Both the position numbers and the translations under genes were made by a program. This document shows positions 47,950 to 60,300 of a stretch of DNA of 64,000 nt, piece after piece (positions within the stretch are counted from its first letter, which is position 1; every line of letters begins with the position of its first letter). The notes below the pieces were generated by a model. The model saw only the letters and a program-made list of their open reading frames with translations, was not told where the DNA came from and searched no databases. The stretch is from contig MNCI01036636.1 in assembly GCA_015680685.1 (NCBI GenBank), positions 124,001 through 188,000 on the forward strand, given 5' to 3'. This DNA comes from Gnetum montanum. Taxonomy: Eukaryota > Streptophyta > Gnetopsida > Gnetales > Gnetaceae.

Positions 47950-48553
47950 AAGCTTCATCTTTCTTGGAGATTTTCAAGGACAAGTCTTTGATTTCTAACT
48001 TAGCATCCACATTGCTAAGCCATGCTATTCCCATGATTATAGAAAACCCTCCCTTATTTTTCCTCACATGTATAACTAAGAAATCAACAAGATAAGACTA
48101 GCTACTTATGGTGGTTATAAGATGGTTCACTTGTCCAAGTGGAATAATGATTAACTGGTTTGCAATCTTTAATCAGATGTTGTTTTTCTCTAGTGCAGGA
48201 AGATTCTAGGCTTTGTACATATCTTGTGAAATTAGGTGTACTCCTGACCTAGAATCTAGTAGAGCTTTGCATGGTTTATGACCTACTATTTGGAGATATA
48301 CTAAGGGACTTACAAGATCTATTCTCTTCTTGGCAAGCGCTTCTACCTTGATCCAATGTGTGATAGTTTGAGTGAGCATGATAGTGGTCAAATTTGGATT
48401 TTTAGAATATGAAAGCGTGGTATTCCCTTCAGGAGTGTGTGTGGATGGGGTTACTATAAACAAAATTCCCATCCTTTGAATCCTTTTTGGACTTGTTTTG
48501 AAAAATGAACATTTCCTAGATTTAGGTTCATTCATCATTACATCATTTTTCAT
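47950..48553 (-). pseudogene. Element E protease
   Basis: Frame from 48553: HWIKVEALAKKRIDLV, VGHKPCKALLDSRSGVHLIS. The active site is D-S-R where D-S-G is required, a single G-to-A change. After a stop near 48206, a second piece reads FSIIMGIAWLSNVDAKLEIKDLSLKI, the C-terminal strand of the domain. The protease is followed by RT at 47460, the normal gag-pol order. Confidence 0.82.
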
Positions 48554-48599
48554 ATTTACTGTTATAGTTTCATTCTTTTTTATGGTTGTGTTGGTAGTT

Positions 48600-50878
48600 C
48601 TTCTTGCATAACCAATGACAATATTAGTAGTAGAGAATTAGGAGGTTGAATTGATGAACTAGCTATTGGTTGATGTGCACAAGAATAAGAATTAGGATCC
48701 ATTCTTGATGTAGTGGGTCTATGATACTCAAGTGGATAATAGTGAGGGAATGTGTGAACTAAAACATTTCCCCAAGATATTAGACATTGAATGTAATATC
48801 CATATGGATCTGGTTGCCTATATGAATATTTCTACCTTGGCAATGACATTCCCCATGCTTGTGGTTACTGCCATTGTTGCTATTATTGTTCTTATGGTTG
48901 AGGATAGGCTTTACTTGGATAGAATGATAATTGAAATGGTTGTTTAAGATTACCTTGTGGGCAAGATAATCATTTTGGCATCTACTTCTTGACAAATATT
49001 AGGTTAAGTGAACATGCCCCACACTCTTGCAAGTGGATCATGACAAGACAACATCCCTTAGGATGTTCATATTATCATACTTTACATCCTTCTTCATCTT
49101 TTGAACTCGAGTCTATTGATTTCTTAGCTGTAGCAACTTTTTCTTTATGTTTGTAATTTTCTCATCTATTATCTCTTCTTTTCTTTATTCTTGTTTAGAC
49201 CTTGTTCAATCTTTTCCTCCACTATCTTCAGTGCAGCAGTGAATTTTTCATTCACTAAGTCTCACATTTTCTCTACCTTTATCACAATGTCATTTATTGA
49301 TTTTTGGATGGGTAGCCTTTTTTTAAATGATGTCCTCCAAAGTTTCTTCTTCTTGTCTATCATACATTCTAACATGCATTTTCCTTATTGCGGGATCTTG
49401 GTTGTACTCTTCTCCTAATTCTCTTTACTTTAATTCCCTTTCTTCCTTAGCCACTTTGTCTATCACTCTTTGAATTCAATGGGCTATCATTTCTGATAAT
49501 CTTCCTTGAGCATATACCCCAAGAGTTTTTCTAGTCTTGTTCCTTAACCCATTAATAATATGCCTTATTTGTTTCCTTTGAGAAAATATTTTCTATTACC
49601 ATGTCAAGTGATTCATGTATTCCTTATTTCCATTCTTGGATTTGTTTCCTTAAATTGGAAACTCTCAAATAGGTTTCATATTAATCATTGAAAAGTTCTA
49701 GCATGGTACTTTATGTTCAGATGGATTTTGATTCTAAGGATTGGTACCAGCTTTCTACTTTCTTAATGAGTGTTTTGGGAAAAAAAGTTAACTTCTGCCA
49801 ATCATTTTCAATGTTCTTAAAGGCATGGCCATTGTGGTATGCTTGAAGATGATGCTTTGGATTTGGATGTAGTCACCTTCAAATTTGGCAATGTTATTCA
49901 TGTCTAGTTGCTTGATGTGATTATCCCTTATGTGTCTAGTAGGGATATACATTATCTCTCTTGTATATTAATTATACTATGAGTGGCTAGTAGGGGTTCT
50001 TCATGATCTTCATGTTTGTAGGTTTTATTGTAGTTGTGATCCCTCTATTACTCATAGTGTCATTCTCTTTTTTCATGCCTTATCCTATCTCTTCTTTGTT
50101 CATAGTTATCTTCTTCATCATTAGGATACCTTCTTTGATGTACATGTCTCTCATGATCCCTTTGTCTTTGCTTGTCATAGCCTCTTGGTCTTTTTTCCCT
50201 CTTATTAGATTCCAAGGGTTGTGAGGAGGAAGAGGAAGCAGTTAAAGAATAGTGTTAGCTTCGTGATTCATTTTCTTGTCATTCTATGGAAGCTCTATGT
50301 CTTGGGCTCCTACTATGTTTGGAGTCTTTTGCATCTCTTCTAGGTGTTTCCGCAAGGGCCCACTATATTTGTATTTTAATAGGTTCATCTAGAATGATAG
50401 GCATCTATGAATGGGATTAATGGGTTTGGTGGATTTTTTTCATTAGAAATGTATCATCATTTATTTCTTCTAAGAGAACATGGTGAACTACTTTCTTTCC
50501 TTTGTTGTTCTCATGTCTTGTCTCCATGGCAACATTCTTTCTTACTTATGCTTCTATAGGTTGATATGGCCTGGTCATGTGTTTAGTAACATGGTATCCT
50601 TCTTGTGCATGGCCAAGGTTCCACCTTATTAAGGTTTCTTACAACATTGATGGTGCCAAATGTTCAAGAGGCAAAAAAACATTACCCTACAAATCTCTTT
50701 ACCTTAGCTATTCGTCCTACTAGAAGATAAATGTGAAATTAAGATAGTATGAATTTGTATGAGCATATGAAATTTTGGTTTGCATGGGTGCACTCTAATC
50801 TTCTTCATTATATTCCTTGTCATGACTATTATGAGCTTCTTTGGCAGGTGGTAACTTTTCCTAAAGTTTAGAAGCCAT
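48600..50878 (-). pseudogene. Element E gag
   Basis: Starts MASK at 50878. Contains EGYHVTKHMTRPYQPI (50570-50620), a Ser-rich then Arg/His/Asp-rich linker (ASSSSSQPLESNKREKRPRG, QRRDRIRHEKRE), the capsid-like domain with stops (49500-49900), a Lys-rich segment, and a His/Asn-rich tail (48780-48995: NDYLAHKVILNNHFNYHS). Element G's gag matches piece by piece in the opposite orientation. Heavily interrupted by stops. Confidence 0.8.
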
Positions 50879-51004
50879 ATTATATTTTTGATGCTTTTGT
50901 GTGTATGTGTGTGTTAAAAAGATTGATTTATGTATGAAACATGAACTTTGTGATTCTTAATACAATGAACACTATAAAATCAACTACTAAGTAAACATTA
51001 ACAC

Positions 51005-51024
51005 ATCATTGGCAACAATACCAA
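51005..51024 (-). other. Element E primer-binding site
   Basis: TTGGTATTGTTGCCAATGAT on the minus strand directly inside the LTR end (ATCA at 51025). Same type as element G's site. Confidence 0.7.
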
Positions 51025-51953
51025 TGATGAGAAATTGGGTATTCTAACACTCTACCATATAAGTCATGAGCATTCACATGCGGAAAAATCATAATTCGTG
51101 AAGGGACAATGTGAGTGTGCTAGAAGTTGGTAATTGGTTCATGATCATTGTCTTCCCACTTCAAGTTAGTGAAGTGCAAATGTATGGTTTAACTCTAAGT
51201 GAGGCATATGATACCTTGATGTTGTGGGCTCATTTGACTACTAAATGCTTCTATAATAAAAGATGAAAATAAAATCTAGAACTAGGCAATAACAAAAACG
51301 TATATCTATTCTATCTTATGGTGATGAGTAGTCATTACTAACTTGTCATACACATCTTGGACTCATGTAATCATTACTGTGATTAACAAGTGTTATGCTA
51401 CTAGGCGAACCAAGCAATAATAGTATTGAAATTACTAAATGATTACACTTACATGCTTAAAATTACTTGTACTCATTTTGCCTTACTAATGAATGTGAAA
51501 AAATAAAGTACTTAAAAATGTAAAGAACTAAGCTAAAGTAAGCATGAAAATTAAACTAAGTAAAGAAAATGACTATGCAGAAACTAAAGAACTAAGAACT
51601 AATTGTAATGCTACAATGGTGGCTAACAATCTCAATCTTTACTTTCATTCATGAACTATTCCTAAGTACAATCCACTCAAATAAAGATTCTATACAATTG
51701 TTCAACACCACATTGTGGGCATTCACTCTATTGCTAAGTGTAAACTACGAAAAAAAACTACAAGAGTTTCCCTAAAATTGTAATGAAAGTTTGTTCATTC
51801 GACATGACCAAGTGTTGGTATTTATAAGGATGAACAAGACCCACTACATTGCATCAACAATGATGTATGCAAGGTTGCAATATCATGGATACGATATCAT
51901 AGATGTGATATTGTAGATACAATATCGTAGCTTGTTCAGAATAGGTTTTATCA
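51025..51953 (-). mobile_element. Element E 5' LTR (929 bp)
   Basis: Minus strand begins TGATAAAACCTATTCTG at 51953 and ends CCAATTTCTCATCA at 51025. Matches G's 3' LTR inversely and 6521-6993 directly. CTACGATATTG repeats near its start also occur in G. The 3' LTR of E is not in the window; it should lie beyond the integrase at 22330. Confidence 0.88.
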
Positions 51954-53591
51954 ACTATTGTTATAAGTGTTTTATGTTTATGCCTCTTGCATTTGTCCCA
52001 GGTTTGAGGAATAACCAAATGTTTAGAAATAAAGCATTTAATTTAATAAATATGTTACAAGTATTTTTTTTTAAATATGGTTATATTAAGTTTAAGTATA
52101 TTGAAAAAGCATTAGATGATATTTTGACTTTAAAATATTTTTGAAATTCCAAGTTTGATCACACCTATCCCCTAAGACCACAAGTTAGTTTTTACACCAT
52201 AGCTCCTTTCAATATTTGGAAATTATTTATTATTTATTATCATTTAAAATGATGGTAATGTGCTTATTTTTTATATTCAAGTTTAAAAGATGGTAGTCCT
52301 AATGATTTTGGTGGCTAATAGTGAGGTGGTTTTTTCTCAATTTGAAATGTGGGTTCCACTCTAGCACAATTCTTGAGTTGGAAGATGTTCTTGAGCTTGA
52401 TGATGAATGTTGCTTCAAGTTGGGCATAGCATGGGACATGTTGGTATAAGCTAGTTGTAGCTACTCAAAGAGGTTAGGCTTTCACATATTGAAGCTACTC
52501 AAATTTTTTCTAAGCTATTAGGTACCTAATTTGTTTTAATTTAGAATAAAAAACTAACTTTAATAATTTGAAAAAGGAAATGTTTGGCGAACCATCAACC
52601 AAGCCTCTAAAGATCTAGCAAGATTAGCGTTAACAATAAAATAAGGTGTTACCTTAATAGGAAGACTCTTGATTTAAAAACTCCAAATTTAAAAATTGAA
52701 GCACAATGACCATTGGTCCTCCAACTCTACAAGACTGTGTAAATGAGCATTGTGGGAAAATGGTGGAAAATGTTCAAATCCTTGCTATTTCTACTAAATA
52801 GCATTAATGCTTTAACTTATAGATGCTTTACTTGTTATTAAATTTTAGGAAAATGGTTAAAGCACTCCAATTATCCCTATGCTACTAAGCATCATTTTTT
52901 TCTTTTTTCCTTTTTCTTTTGCTTTTTATTCAGAGAAAAACATTAACTTTAATTTATTATTAAATTTTAAAAAATAGTTGAAAGTGCTCAAATTATCCCT
53001 ATGCTACTAAGTACTTTTCTATTATTCAGAAAAAAATGACAACTTTAATTTATTATTAAATTTTAGAAAAATGGTTCAAGATGCTACTAACTAGCTCTTT
53101 TTCTTTTTATTTTTTCTTTTTATTTATAAAGAAACCTCTGCAAATTTAATAATTCCAAAAAGGAAATACTTAACGTACAAAACAATGGTGTCCATGAAAC
53201 AGGGAAGCAGATTTTGGGTTCTCGGTTTTACAAAATAAAACGCTAAACTGAAATGGTAGTCTATCTGCTCTCTCATTCCAAATACATCGGTCGTAACAAT
53301 ATATGCTCAGAATTATTTTAAAGTATGGAGGTTCTATACATTGAAGATATTCTACGAAACAAACTGTGCTAAAAAATTTAATCCTTCTCATGCTTGTCCC
53401 TGAAAGAGTCGTTTCCATTATTATTATTACTTTACAGGCCATTCATGAAATTCGACACTCTGTCTGCGCTATGAAACGATAAGCCCAGCTGTTTCTTCTG
53501 CCATAAACCTGGTCACCATCTTCCTTTCGTATAAAAAATTGACGGACTTATGATCAATTTGTGGTGTGGTGTGTTTAGCAGGAATCAAGGT

Positions 53592-56300
53592 TCAGGTGCT
53601 TCCTCGCAGGGCGCTGTCATCTAAAAGACTTAAATATTGGTATTTCCTTGCCAAAAGCTGATAAATGAGAAGATTCAAGACACTCAAAACAGCCAAGAAC
53701 CAGTAAAAATAATTCAAATGCCCATTATTCAAATTATCTGAGATCCAGCAACTGCTTTTTTGGTTATGGCAGCTTAATTTCTCAACTAGAGAAATGGTCA
53801 CCCCACTCAGAATGCTGCCAATGCCCTGCACACTGAAAGAGATGGTAATTCCCAGGCTCTTGATCTTGTTAGGCATTTCATCATAGAAGAATTCCTGCAG
53901 CCCCACTATTGTGAAAACATCTGCTATTCCAAACAACACATACTGTGGAAGAAGAAGAAATACACTCAAGGGGATGACTGCATTAGGCATATCAGTAAGG
54001 TGGTGTTGCTGTGCTGTTTGGATTCTCTTCATCTCAACTAATGCAGAAACTACCATTGAAATCACAGATATGAAAATGCCCGTCCCAATCCTTTGCAGAA
54101 TAGTTATGCCTCTTTCCAGTCCTGTCATGCTCCTCGCTACTGGAACGAAGATCTTGTCATAGACAGGTATAAGACTTATAATTGAAAAGGCAATGAAGCA
54201 CTGTAAGCTAGCAGGAGGGATTTCAAAGGAGGATCCAATTCTCCTGTCCATGGTCCTTCCCTGCTTTGTGAAGAGTGTGCTGATTGGGAAAATACAACTC
54301 CAAATGTCAGACATGATGCCCATGTTGGGAAAAGACACAGCACTGCTTTCACTTCCTCCACTTGCTCTAATGTGCACAGCCTCCAATTGAAGCCTGATGT
54401 GCATTCATTATCTAACTTATCTGGGATTGTTGCCTTCAGCAAAAATCTGGAAATAAAGGCAACTAAGAAATGTCAGGATATGCATTCTTCCTCACATTAT
54501 GCATACATTTATCATATTATGATACAGAGCTTTAATGCCTGTCTGTCAAGTGGGTATTAGGGTAGAAGGTCAGTGAATAAGCAAAAGTTTAACCTCTTCT
54601 CCATCCTAGATCTTAACTTAAGAAACAAGCATGCTACCCTTATATTATGTATACATAACAGCATTTAGTTCTTTAAGGTATTTTTCCGGTTATTTTTAAA
54701 TTTAGAATTTGCAGGGGAGTCCAGGGTTTTGTGGGTTATTGTTCTGCTTGAAGGGTTGATATTTCAAGGATATAAGAAACCAGGTTTTGTCAAACTGTTA
54801 AAGTAACATTGCCCAAGAATTCCAAAGATTCTCAAGGTGAATCAAAGTACGCTGTAACCACTACTACTAACAAGGATAAGATAAAAGAAGATATCTGAAA
54901 AGTGAAAACTAATAAAATAAAAAGCAAGGTTGAAGCTGAAATTAAAGAGGAAGAGTTTATATTAATTGCTAAATTGAAATATAGGGGAACAAAATAAAGG
55001 GGTAAACCTGTGAAAGTGACAGGAAAAGGGATTTGTTTTTCCCAATTTTTTTTTTCTAAGGCAAAAGTCAAAGTCAATTTTGAGATAGCATGAGCTCAAC
55101 TAAGAAAGCACTGTAAATAATATTACCACTTCCAATCAAGGTACTTACTTAAATTTGTTAGCACGAACATGGTGGTTGTCTGTGAATGCATTGCGTGATG
55201 GGGAAACACCCCACTTATGATACAGTGCCACAAAGACGTGCAGTATCCTGGTTAAGGGACTCCCACCTGGTGGTTTATGTCTGTAAAATCTGGTTCCACC
55301 CACAAAAATGCAGAGGGCAACTGCCATAACAATGGCAGGAATCCCAAACCCCAAGACCCATCCCAGATTGTCCTGTATATACATCAGCACAGTGACCCCC
55401 GATACTGTACCTATGGAAATCCCAAATTACCACCAGTTGAAGAATGAGCTCTTCTGAAGCTTTTCTTTAGCATCCCAAATGTTAAACTGATCTGCACCAA
55501 AAGCTTGGAGACAGGACTTATGGCCTTCCTGCCCTAAAGCAACCAAGTACAAGGCAGCAAAGAAAAAACCAATCTTGAATGCTGAGGCTTCTGGGCAAAC
55601 ATCAGCATCACTAGAACATGGAGGTGGCCTCAGGGATTTTAATGCTGCTGACAGTGTTACCAATCCTAATCCCTGCAAAAATCATGAAACATTTTAAAAG
55701 ATCCAACATAAAAAATCAGGAATCTCAATGCTCATCCCAATGCTCATCCCAAGTGGGTCCAAGAGAGTCAAAGGATAACCTTTTTCAAGTGACTATACCG
55801 AAGCAAGAATCCAGGTGCTCTCAGAAACAAGCACTTTACCATGACAATTACTGATTAAATAATTACAAAAATAATAAAGTTCTGTTTACTAACCAGCAGG
55901 TACACAAGTGAAGCCAATAAAATGGTCCAGTAGCGCCCTTGATATGAATCTGCAATAAATGCCCCTAGAAAGGGCAAAAGTCCTGCAATCCCAGACCAAA
56001 TGTTAACATTGGTGGCGGCAGCAGCCGTTCTTTCATGCATAACCTCTGTTAGATATGTGACCAGGTTACCAGAAATCCCAGCATATGCCAGCCTTTCTGC
56101 TATTTCGACTCCTGCTCCAGCACAAATTCAACAGTAATAAGCTTTTCGACCCACATGAATGCATGAGTATTGTTTTAAATTCATTAAAATTCTCTAATCT
56201 GATTACCAATTATGAAACTGGAAGCCTTCAATGTTCTGCTTCCAGCTCTTGCTACAGGTTCCCCACCAAGATTCACTGAACTATCTGCTACTGGAGCCAT
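53592..56300 (-). pseudogene. NPF (NRT1/PTR) transporter pseudogene, four exons
   Basis: Proton-coupled transporter of the plasma membrane or tonoplast (nitrate, peptide or hormone substrate unknown). Exon 1, 56207-56300 (MAPVADSSVNLGGEPVAR). Exon 2, 55894-56111 (VEIAERLAYAG with the proton-coupling ExxER motif; GAFIADSYQGRYWTILLAS, the PTR signature). Exon 3, 55149-55672. Exon 4, 53592-54446 (FYDEMPNKIKSLG; last helix LLIYQLLARK). Donors are GTAATC, GTTAGT and GTAAGT, acceptors all AG, and phases agree, giving about 564 codons, a normal NPF length. Two lesions: TAA after SFFNWW at 55427-55429 where Tyr is expected, and a one-base loss near 54279 that shifts exon 4. The promoter region is kept. 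Without these two changes it would read as a full gene, so death may be recent. Confidence 0.93.
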
Positions 56301-58414
56301 TCTGTAGACTTTGCTGCTGATTAGCAGGTAAAAAAGGCTACCTTGATTAGCAATGAATCACAGCATGCCATGATTTAACTTAGGAGAACCAAGAGAAGAG
56401 TCAACAAGAAAGCTCAGAAGCAGGCAACTCAGAGATCCAAAATCAATAACAGATTCAGCGAACCTGTGACTCACAAACCCTAAGAAGCAGGAACTACTTG
56501 CAGGATTTTCCATAATCAGTAGTAGCTGGGTCCACCGATACTTAAAAGAAGAAATTTGGATCCAGTATCTTCTGCAGCACAATTTTTGGTCCATACATCA
56601 AAAATTAGATTCGTCCTCGCAAATAGGATTATTTCCGTGCAAAGTTTTCTGCCTAAGAGAACTACATTGAAGCATCCAAGATTCATTTTATTTCGTCAAG
56701 GGTGATCTTTGGACAGAGACCAGATACCACGGGAATTTCTGTAGTCCACTTATTTTTTGGAAAACTAACAATGGTTCCACGGTCCTACAAGGATAGCACT
56801 GATGGTGTTTATGTGGTGCATTGAATCGACCTGGGTAGCATCATTACCGAAAAGAGAGGTTTGCTGGTAATTTGAAAACGTCATTTTGGAGAAAACGAAG
56901 TCTAACTATCTAACAGGTTGTACCAGGTAGGTATACCTATTACTTTCTTTTTATGGTCGGAGTATACATCTTAGATTTTACCTTTGCATTTAATGCTCTT
57001 TATGCTAACTATTTCATTACTTATCTCCTAAATAAGATTTGTTTGTCATATCAGAGATCAAAATAATCATCATCATCAGGCCTCGCTTCAGAAGAAAGTC
57101 TCCTAATTAAGCCACAGTTCTCTACACTAGTCGGCCTTTTCCTCTTTCTTCCACCTAAGTTCTCTTCCGAAAATCCACATCCAGGAAAAGTTACACACAT
57201 TTCAGCGAATGGTTGACCTCGGGATTGCATTTACATTCCTTGTGGAATGCTTAGTTTAGCATGTTTCCTCTATAATAGTCTTAGTCAACATGGTTTCTCT
57301 TCCTCCTTTCCTCACTCTGTATGTTTGAAAGTTGCTTATGTACTTAATTTTGATTTCTATTAATAAAATTCTCTTTTTGGGGTCCGACACCCCCCCCCAC
57401 CAAAAAAAAAAGATTTGTTTATGGTACTTTATTAGTCAAATGTCATTCAAGTGGTTAGTTCATTGTTTTGTTAAGAAAGATGTTTTTTGGAGTCAAGATG
57501 TTGCTTAACCTCGCATGAAGAATCTATACCATCACCTACAACATATTTGAGTTAACATTGTTCTTGTTAGCTATCTATTTGGACTAATCAATACTCTTAG
57601 AGTATAAGCAATAACATTCATCTAAGTTTTTTTCTTCTTCTTTGGCTTTCTTATTTCCATTTGATTATTTTTATTGTTGACATTACATTGAGTTTTCATG
57701 TCTTCAAGTTCACAATGTTTTTTCTATCCTTACCTTCAATATGTTTTTTCTTCTCCTTAGCATCATTTTTTTTAAGCAGAAAAAGGAGAAGCATTAAACA
57801 AATATCCTTTATGATGACATAAGTTACAAAAATTAAAGAGATTATTATATGTAATTGGCTGGATATAAGTTTTGTTTGCCTGTAATATTAATTTTTTTTC
57901 ACAATTAAGAAGATTATTTCAACCTTTTTAAAAAAAGTCCTTATAAGAATAAAATGATGTGGAAATAGATTCCATATGCTTAATAGGACTAAGAAGTCTA
58001 ACAATCTACTGCTCAACTCTTTGAAAAATCAATAGAAGATTAAATATCTTGACAAAACATAGAAATTTAGAGTATTCTTTAGATTTAACATCAAAACATA
58101 GAGTCCACTTACAAATGATCAACATTGCATTTTTATGTAGAAATGATACTATATCTAGCATGCATTACATCATTGAAGCATTACTTAGCTCAACAAGTAG
58201 TGACATTGTATTGCATCATCCTATAAAACTAACTACAAGATTACCACTATTACAAGAAGCATCAACACGTGGCAATGTAGTTTAAAGAAGTAGTTTATTA
58301 ATTGCACACTTTTATTTTTATGATTTCTAAGAAGCCACCTACCTTTAGGTATGGGTAATTGTTTTCACATTTTGACCATTTGATGGAGTAGACTTATTAT
58401 CTCAGAAATGGAAG
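56301..58414. other. Upstream region of NPF copy 2 and intergenic DNA
   Basis: 56301-57938 is the part deleted from copy 1. It includes a homopolymer pair of C and A runs at 57389-57413. 57938-58414 is shared with copy 1. No further gene, promoter motif or RNA gene could be supported. The frames at 56358-56594 are probably 5' untranslated or chance. Confidence 0.5.
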
Positions 58415-58804
58415 ATGCTTTATGTGATATCAATAAGAGGAGATGCTTTATGTTATATCAATCAAATGAAATATACTGTAAGTGAAAGAATTTCTAACTC
58501 CTTGTATGAGGCAACATGGAGTGTACATTATAGTAATTACAAAGAGAGTGCATGGAGGCACCTTGCTAGATTCAAGTTCCTAAGGAAGGAAGATTTTAAA
58601 AGAGGAAATAGGTCATCCTGGTCAAGAGGAAATGTTGAATTTCAATTAGCAGGTCTTATGAAGGCTGATGCACATTCTTCTCGGAAAAAATCAAGAATTC
58701 ATAGATCTTCTATTTCATCCAACCAGACTAGACACTTCCACAACATTCTAGATTGTGAAATGTCTTTAGTAGTTTGCACATTACATGGATGCAACAACAG
58801 ATGA
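58415..58804 (+). CDS. Hypothetical 129-codon frame, unknown
   Basis: Open from ATG at 58415 to TGA. The protein is basic: SLYEATWSVHYSNYKESAWR, HLARFKFLRKEDFKRGNRSS, RKKSRIHRSSISSNQTRHFH. No known domain, signal peptide or membrane segment is visible. Copy 1 (12219-12487) has stops and a 125-bp loss. It is therefore not conserved within the window, and may be chance or a captured gene fragment. Confidence 0.25.
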   Translation: MLYVISIRGDALCYINQMKYTVSERISNSLYEATWSVHYSNYKESAWRHLARFKFLRKEDFKRGNRSSWSRGNVEFQLAGLMKADAHSSRKKSRIHRSSISSNQTRHFHNILDCEMSLVVCTLHGCNNR

Positions 58805-58810
58805 GGTTAC

Positions 58811-60283
58811 TGTACTAACCTAAATCGTCAGTGTAAGGTTGGAAGGGAAACGAACACCGAAAGATTGTCGAGCAGACATACCTGACCCTGCCTTCGCCCG
58901 AGGGCAAGCTAGAAAAGGGAACGAAGGCAAAGTGCCTTGGATGATTTGCTCGCAAATCAACCAAGGACTTCTCCGAGCGAAACTATGGCTTGTGCTGGGG
59001 TTATCATAACTGATGTTTTAAATGTAAACAACACACACAAAATGTAAACATAAACAAATGCAAAATTGGTAAACAAAAACGTAAACTGAATGTAAAGCAG
59101 AGTAAACAGAATAATGGCTAGCAAAATGAACTATATTGTATTGCTTAGAAAAGATGTGCACCGGTCAAAGCGTAGCTGCACGTGTGGATGGTAGTCCAAG
59201 CGCGAAGCCTCAGATGTGATGTGATGTGTTTCAGAAGTGCTTGGATGCTAGGAGTTAAGTGTGCTGAGCACCCAAGGATTGCTGGTCTTGAGTTTCGTAA
59301 GCCATCAACCTTCAAAATTGCCAACCCTATTTATGTGAATTGACAAGGTATTTATAGGGTTGGGCCAGGCTCAGGCACGAAATTCATGAACAGAATCAAC
59401 GGCTGGGAGATGAGAGAAACATAGATCTCATGACACATGTTCAATGGACAGCTATGTGTGAGTTGGACGTTTGTGGGAAAGCTACGTTCTTGACCAAGTT
59501 CATTGTATCATACAATGTGTGGCTTACTCAACCCATGGAAGCACATACAATTTGGACTGTGAGGGCTTGACAAGCCCACAAATGAAGATTTACAAGAGAA
59601 ATTGGGTTCATCTTCGTTGAAACTTTTGGATCTACAACTGCTGCAAGGTGTCAATTTGAGTGGTTCCGTGGCTGTTTGAGATGCCTTTGCTTAAGCAGGA
59701 CCTCTAGCATGAGTTGATTTTGTCGTAGCATGTCTTAGCATGTCTTCAACGTGTGTATGCTGCACTCACACTACACTCATGCGGCAGTGTGACTTTAGCG
59801 TGACCTTAGCATGAGTGAGCAAAGACTTGCAATTTTTCACCAAATTTTGAACTTTGAAGCCTAATTCCTAAGTGCAACAACTGTTTGGCTATGGTTGATC
59901 TTGAGAGTCAGAAACTGAGGTTGAAAATGACTTGTTTTGAGCTATTTATTGTAGGTCACATTGGACTCACGTTGTAGCGTGACCATAGCATGACCTCAAA
60001 AACTTTCTGAAAACTTTTAATTTTGAGCTGAAATCTGACATTTTGAAGGCTGGGACCTAAAGCTGTCAAGGATGCACTTTGAGGATGCCTCACAACTTAG
60101 AAATCAAATCATTTTTAACTCAGTCTTGATGCTGTGTGGAGTTGCTCAAGCTGAGGGTGAGCAAGCTACCTTGGGCAAGCTGGGTGTGGGCTCCATGCCT
60201 TAGCCAATTTTTTCCTTTGAAACTTCGAAAGGGCTTGAGTCATTTTCATTTCAAAGTGCTAGGCCAAAATTAGTGATGTTTCA
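58811..60283 (-). mobile_element. 3' LTR of second family A element (1473 bp)
   Basis: Minus strand TGAAACATCAC...TTAGTACA. TATA box (TATAAATA) at 59349-59356. Same ends and length as 5046-6520, but diverged inside. GTTAC at 58806-58810 is the candidate target-site duplication; its partner is outside the window. Confidence 0.85.
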
Positions 60284-60300
60284 TTGGCCCCTCTTTGTTG
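60284..60300 (-). other. Polypurine tract of second family A element
   Basis: Minus strand CAACAAAGAGGGGCCAA directly followed by TGAAACATC. It fixes the 3' LTR start. Confidence 0.8.

Larger units (their letters stand above)
51483..58808. repeat. Segmental duplication, copy 2
   Basis: Direct repeat of 6521-12487, displaced by about 45 kb. It holds half of the element E LTR, its flank, and the complete NPF pseudogene. It is missing the 7052-9299 block. It is cut at 58810 by a family A LTR. Confidence 0.9.

Noticed and set aside
53911-54162. 83-codon plus-strand frame
   Set aside because: Antisense of the NPF terminal exon; the minus strand explains the conservation.
57389-57413. Poly-C/poly-A run as a polypurine tract or poly-A tail of a retrocopy
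   Set aside because: No LTR start or gene copy adjoins it; it reads as a simple homopolymer pair.
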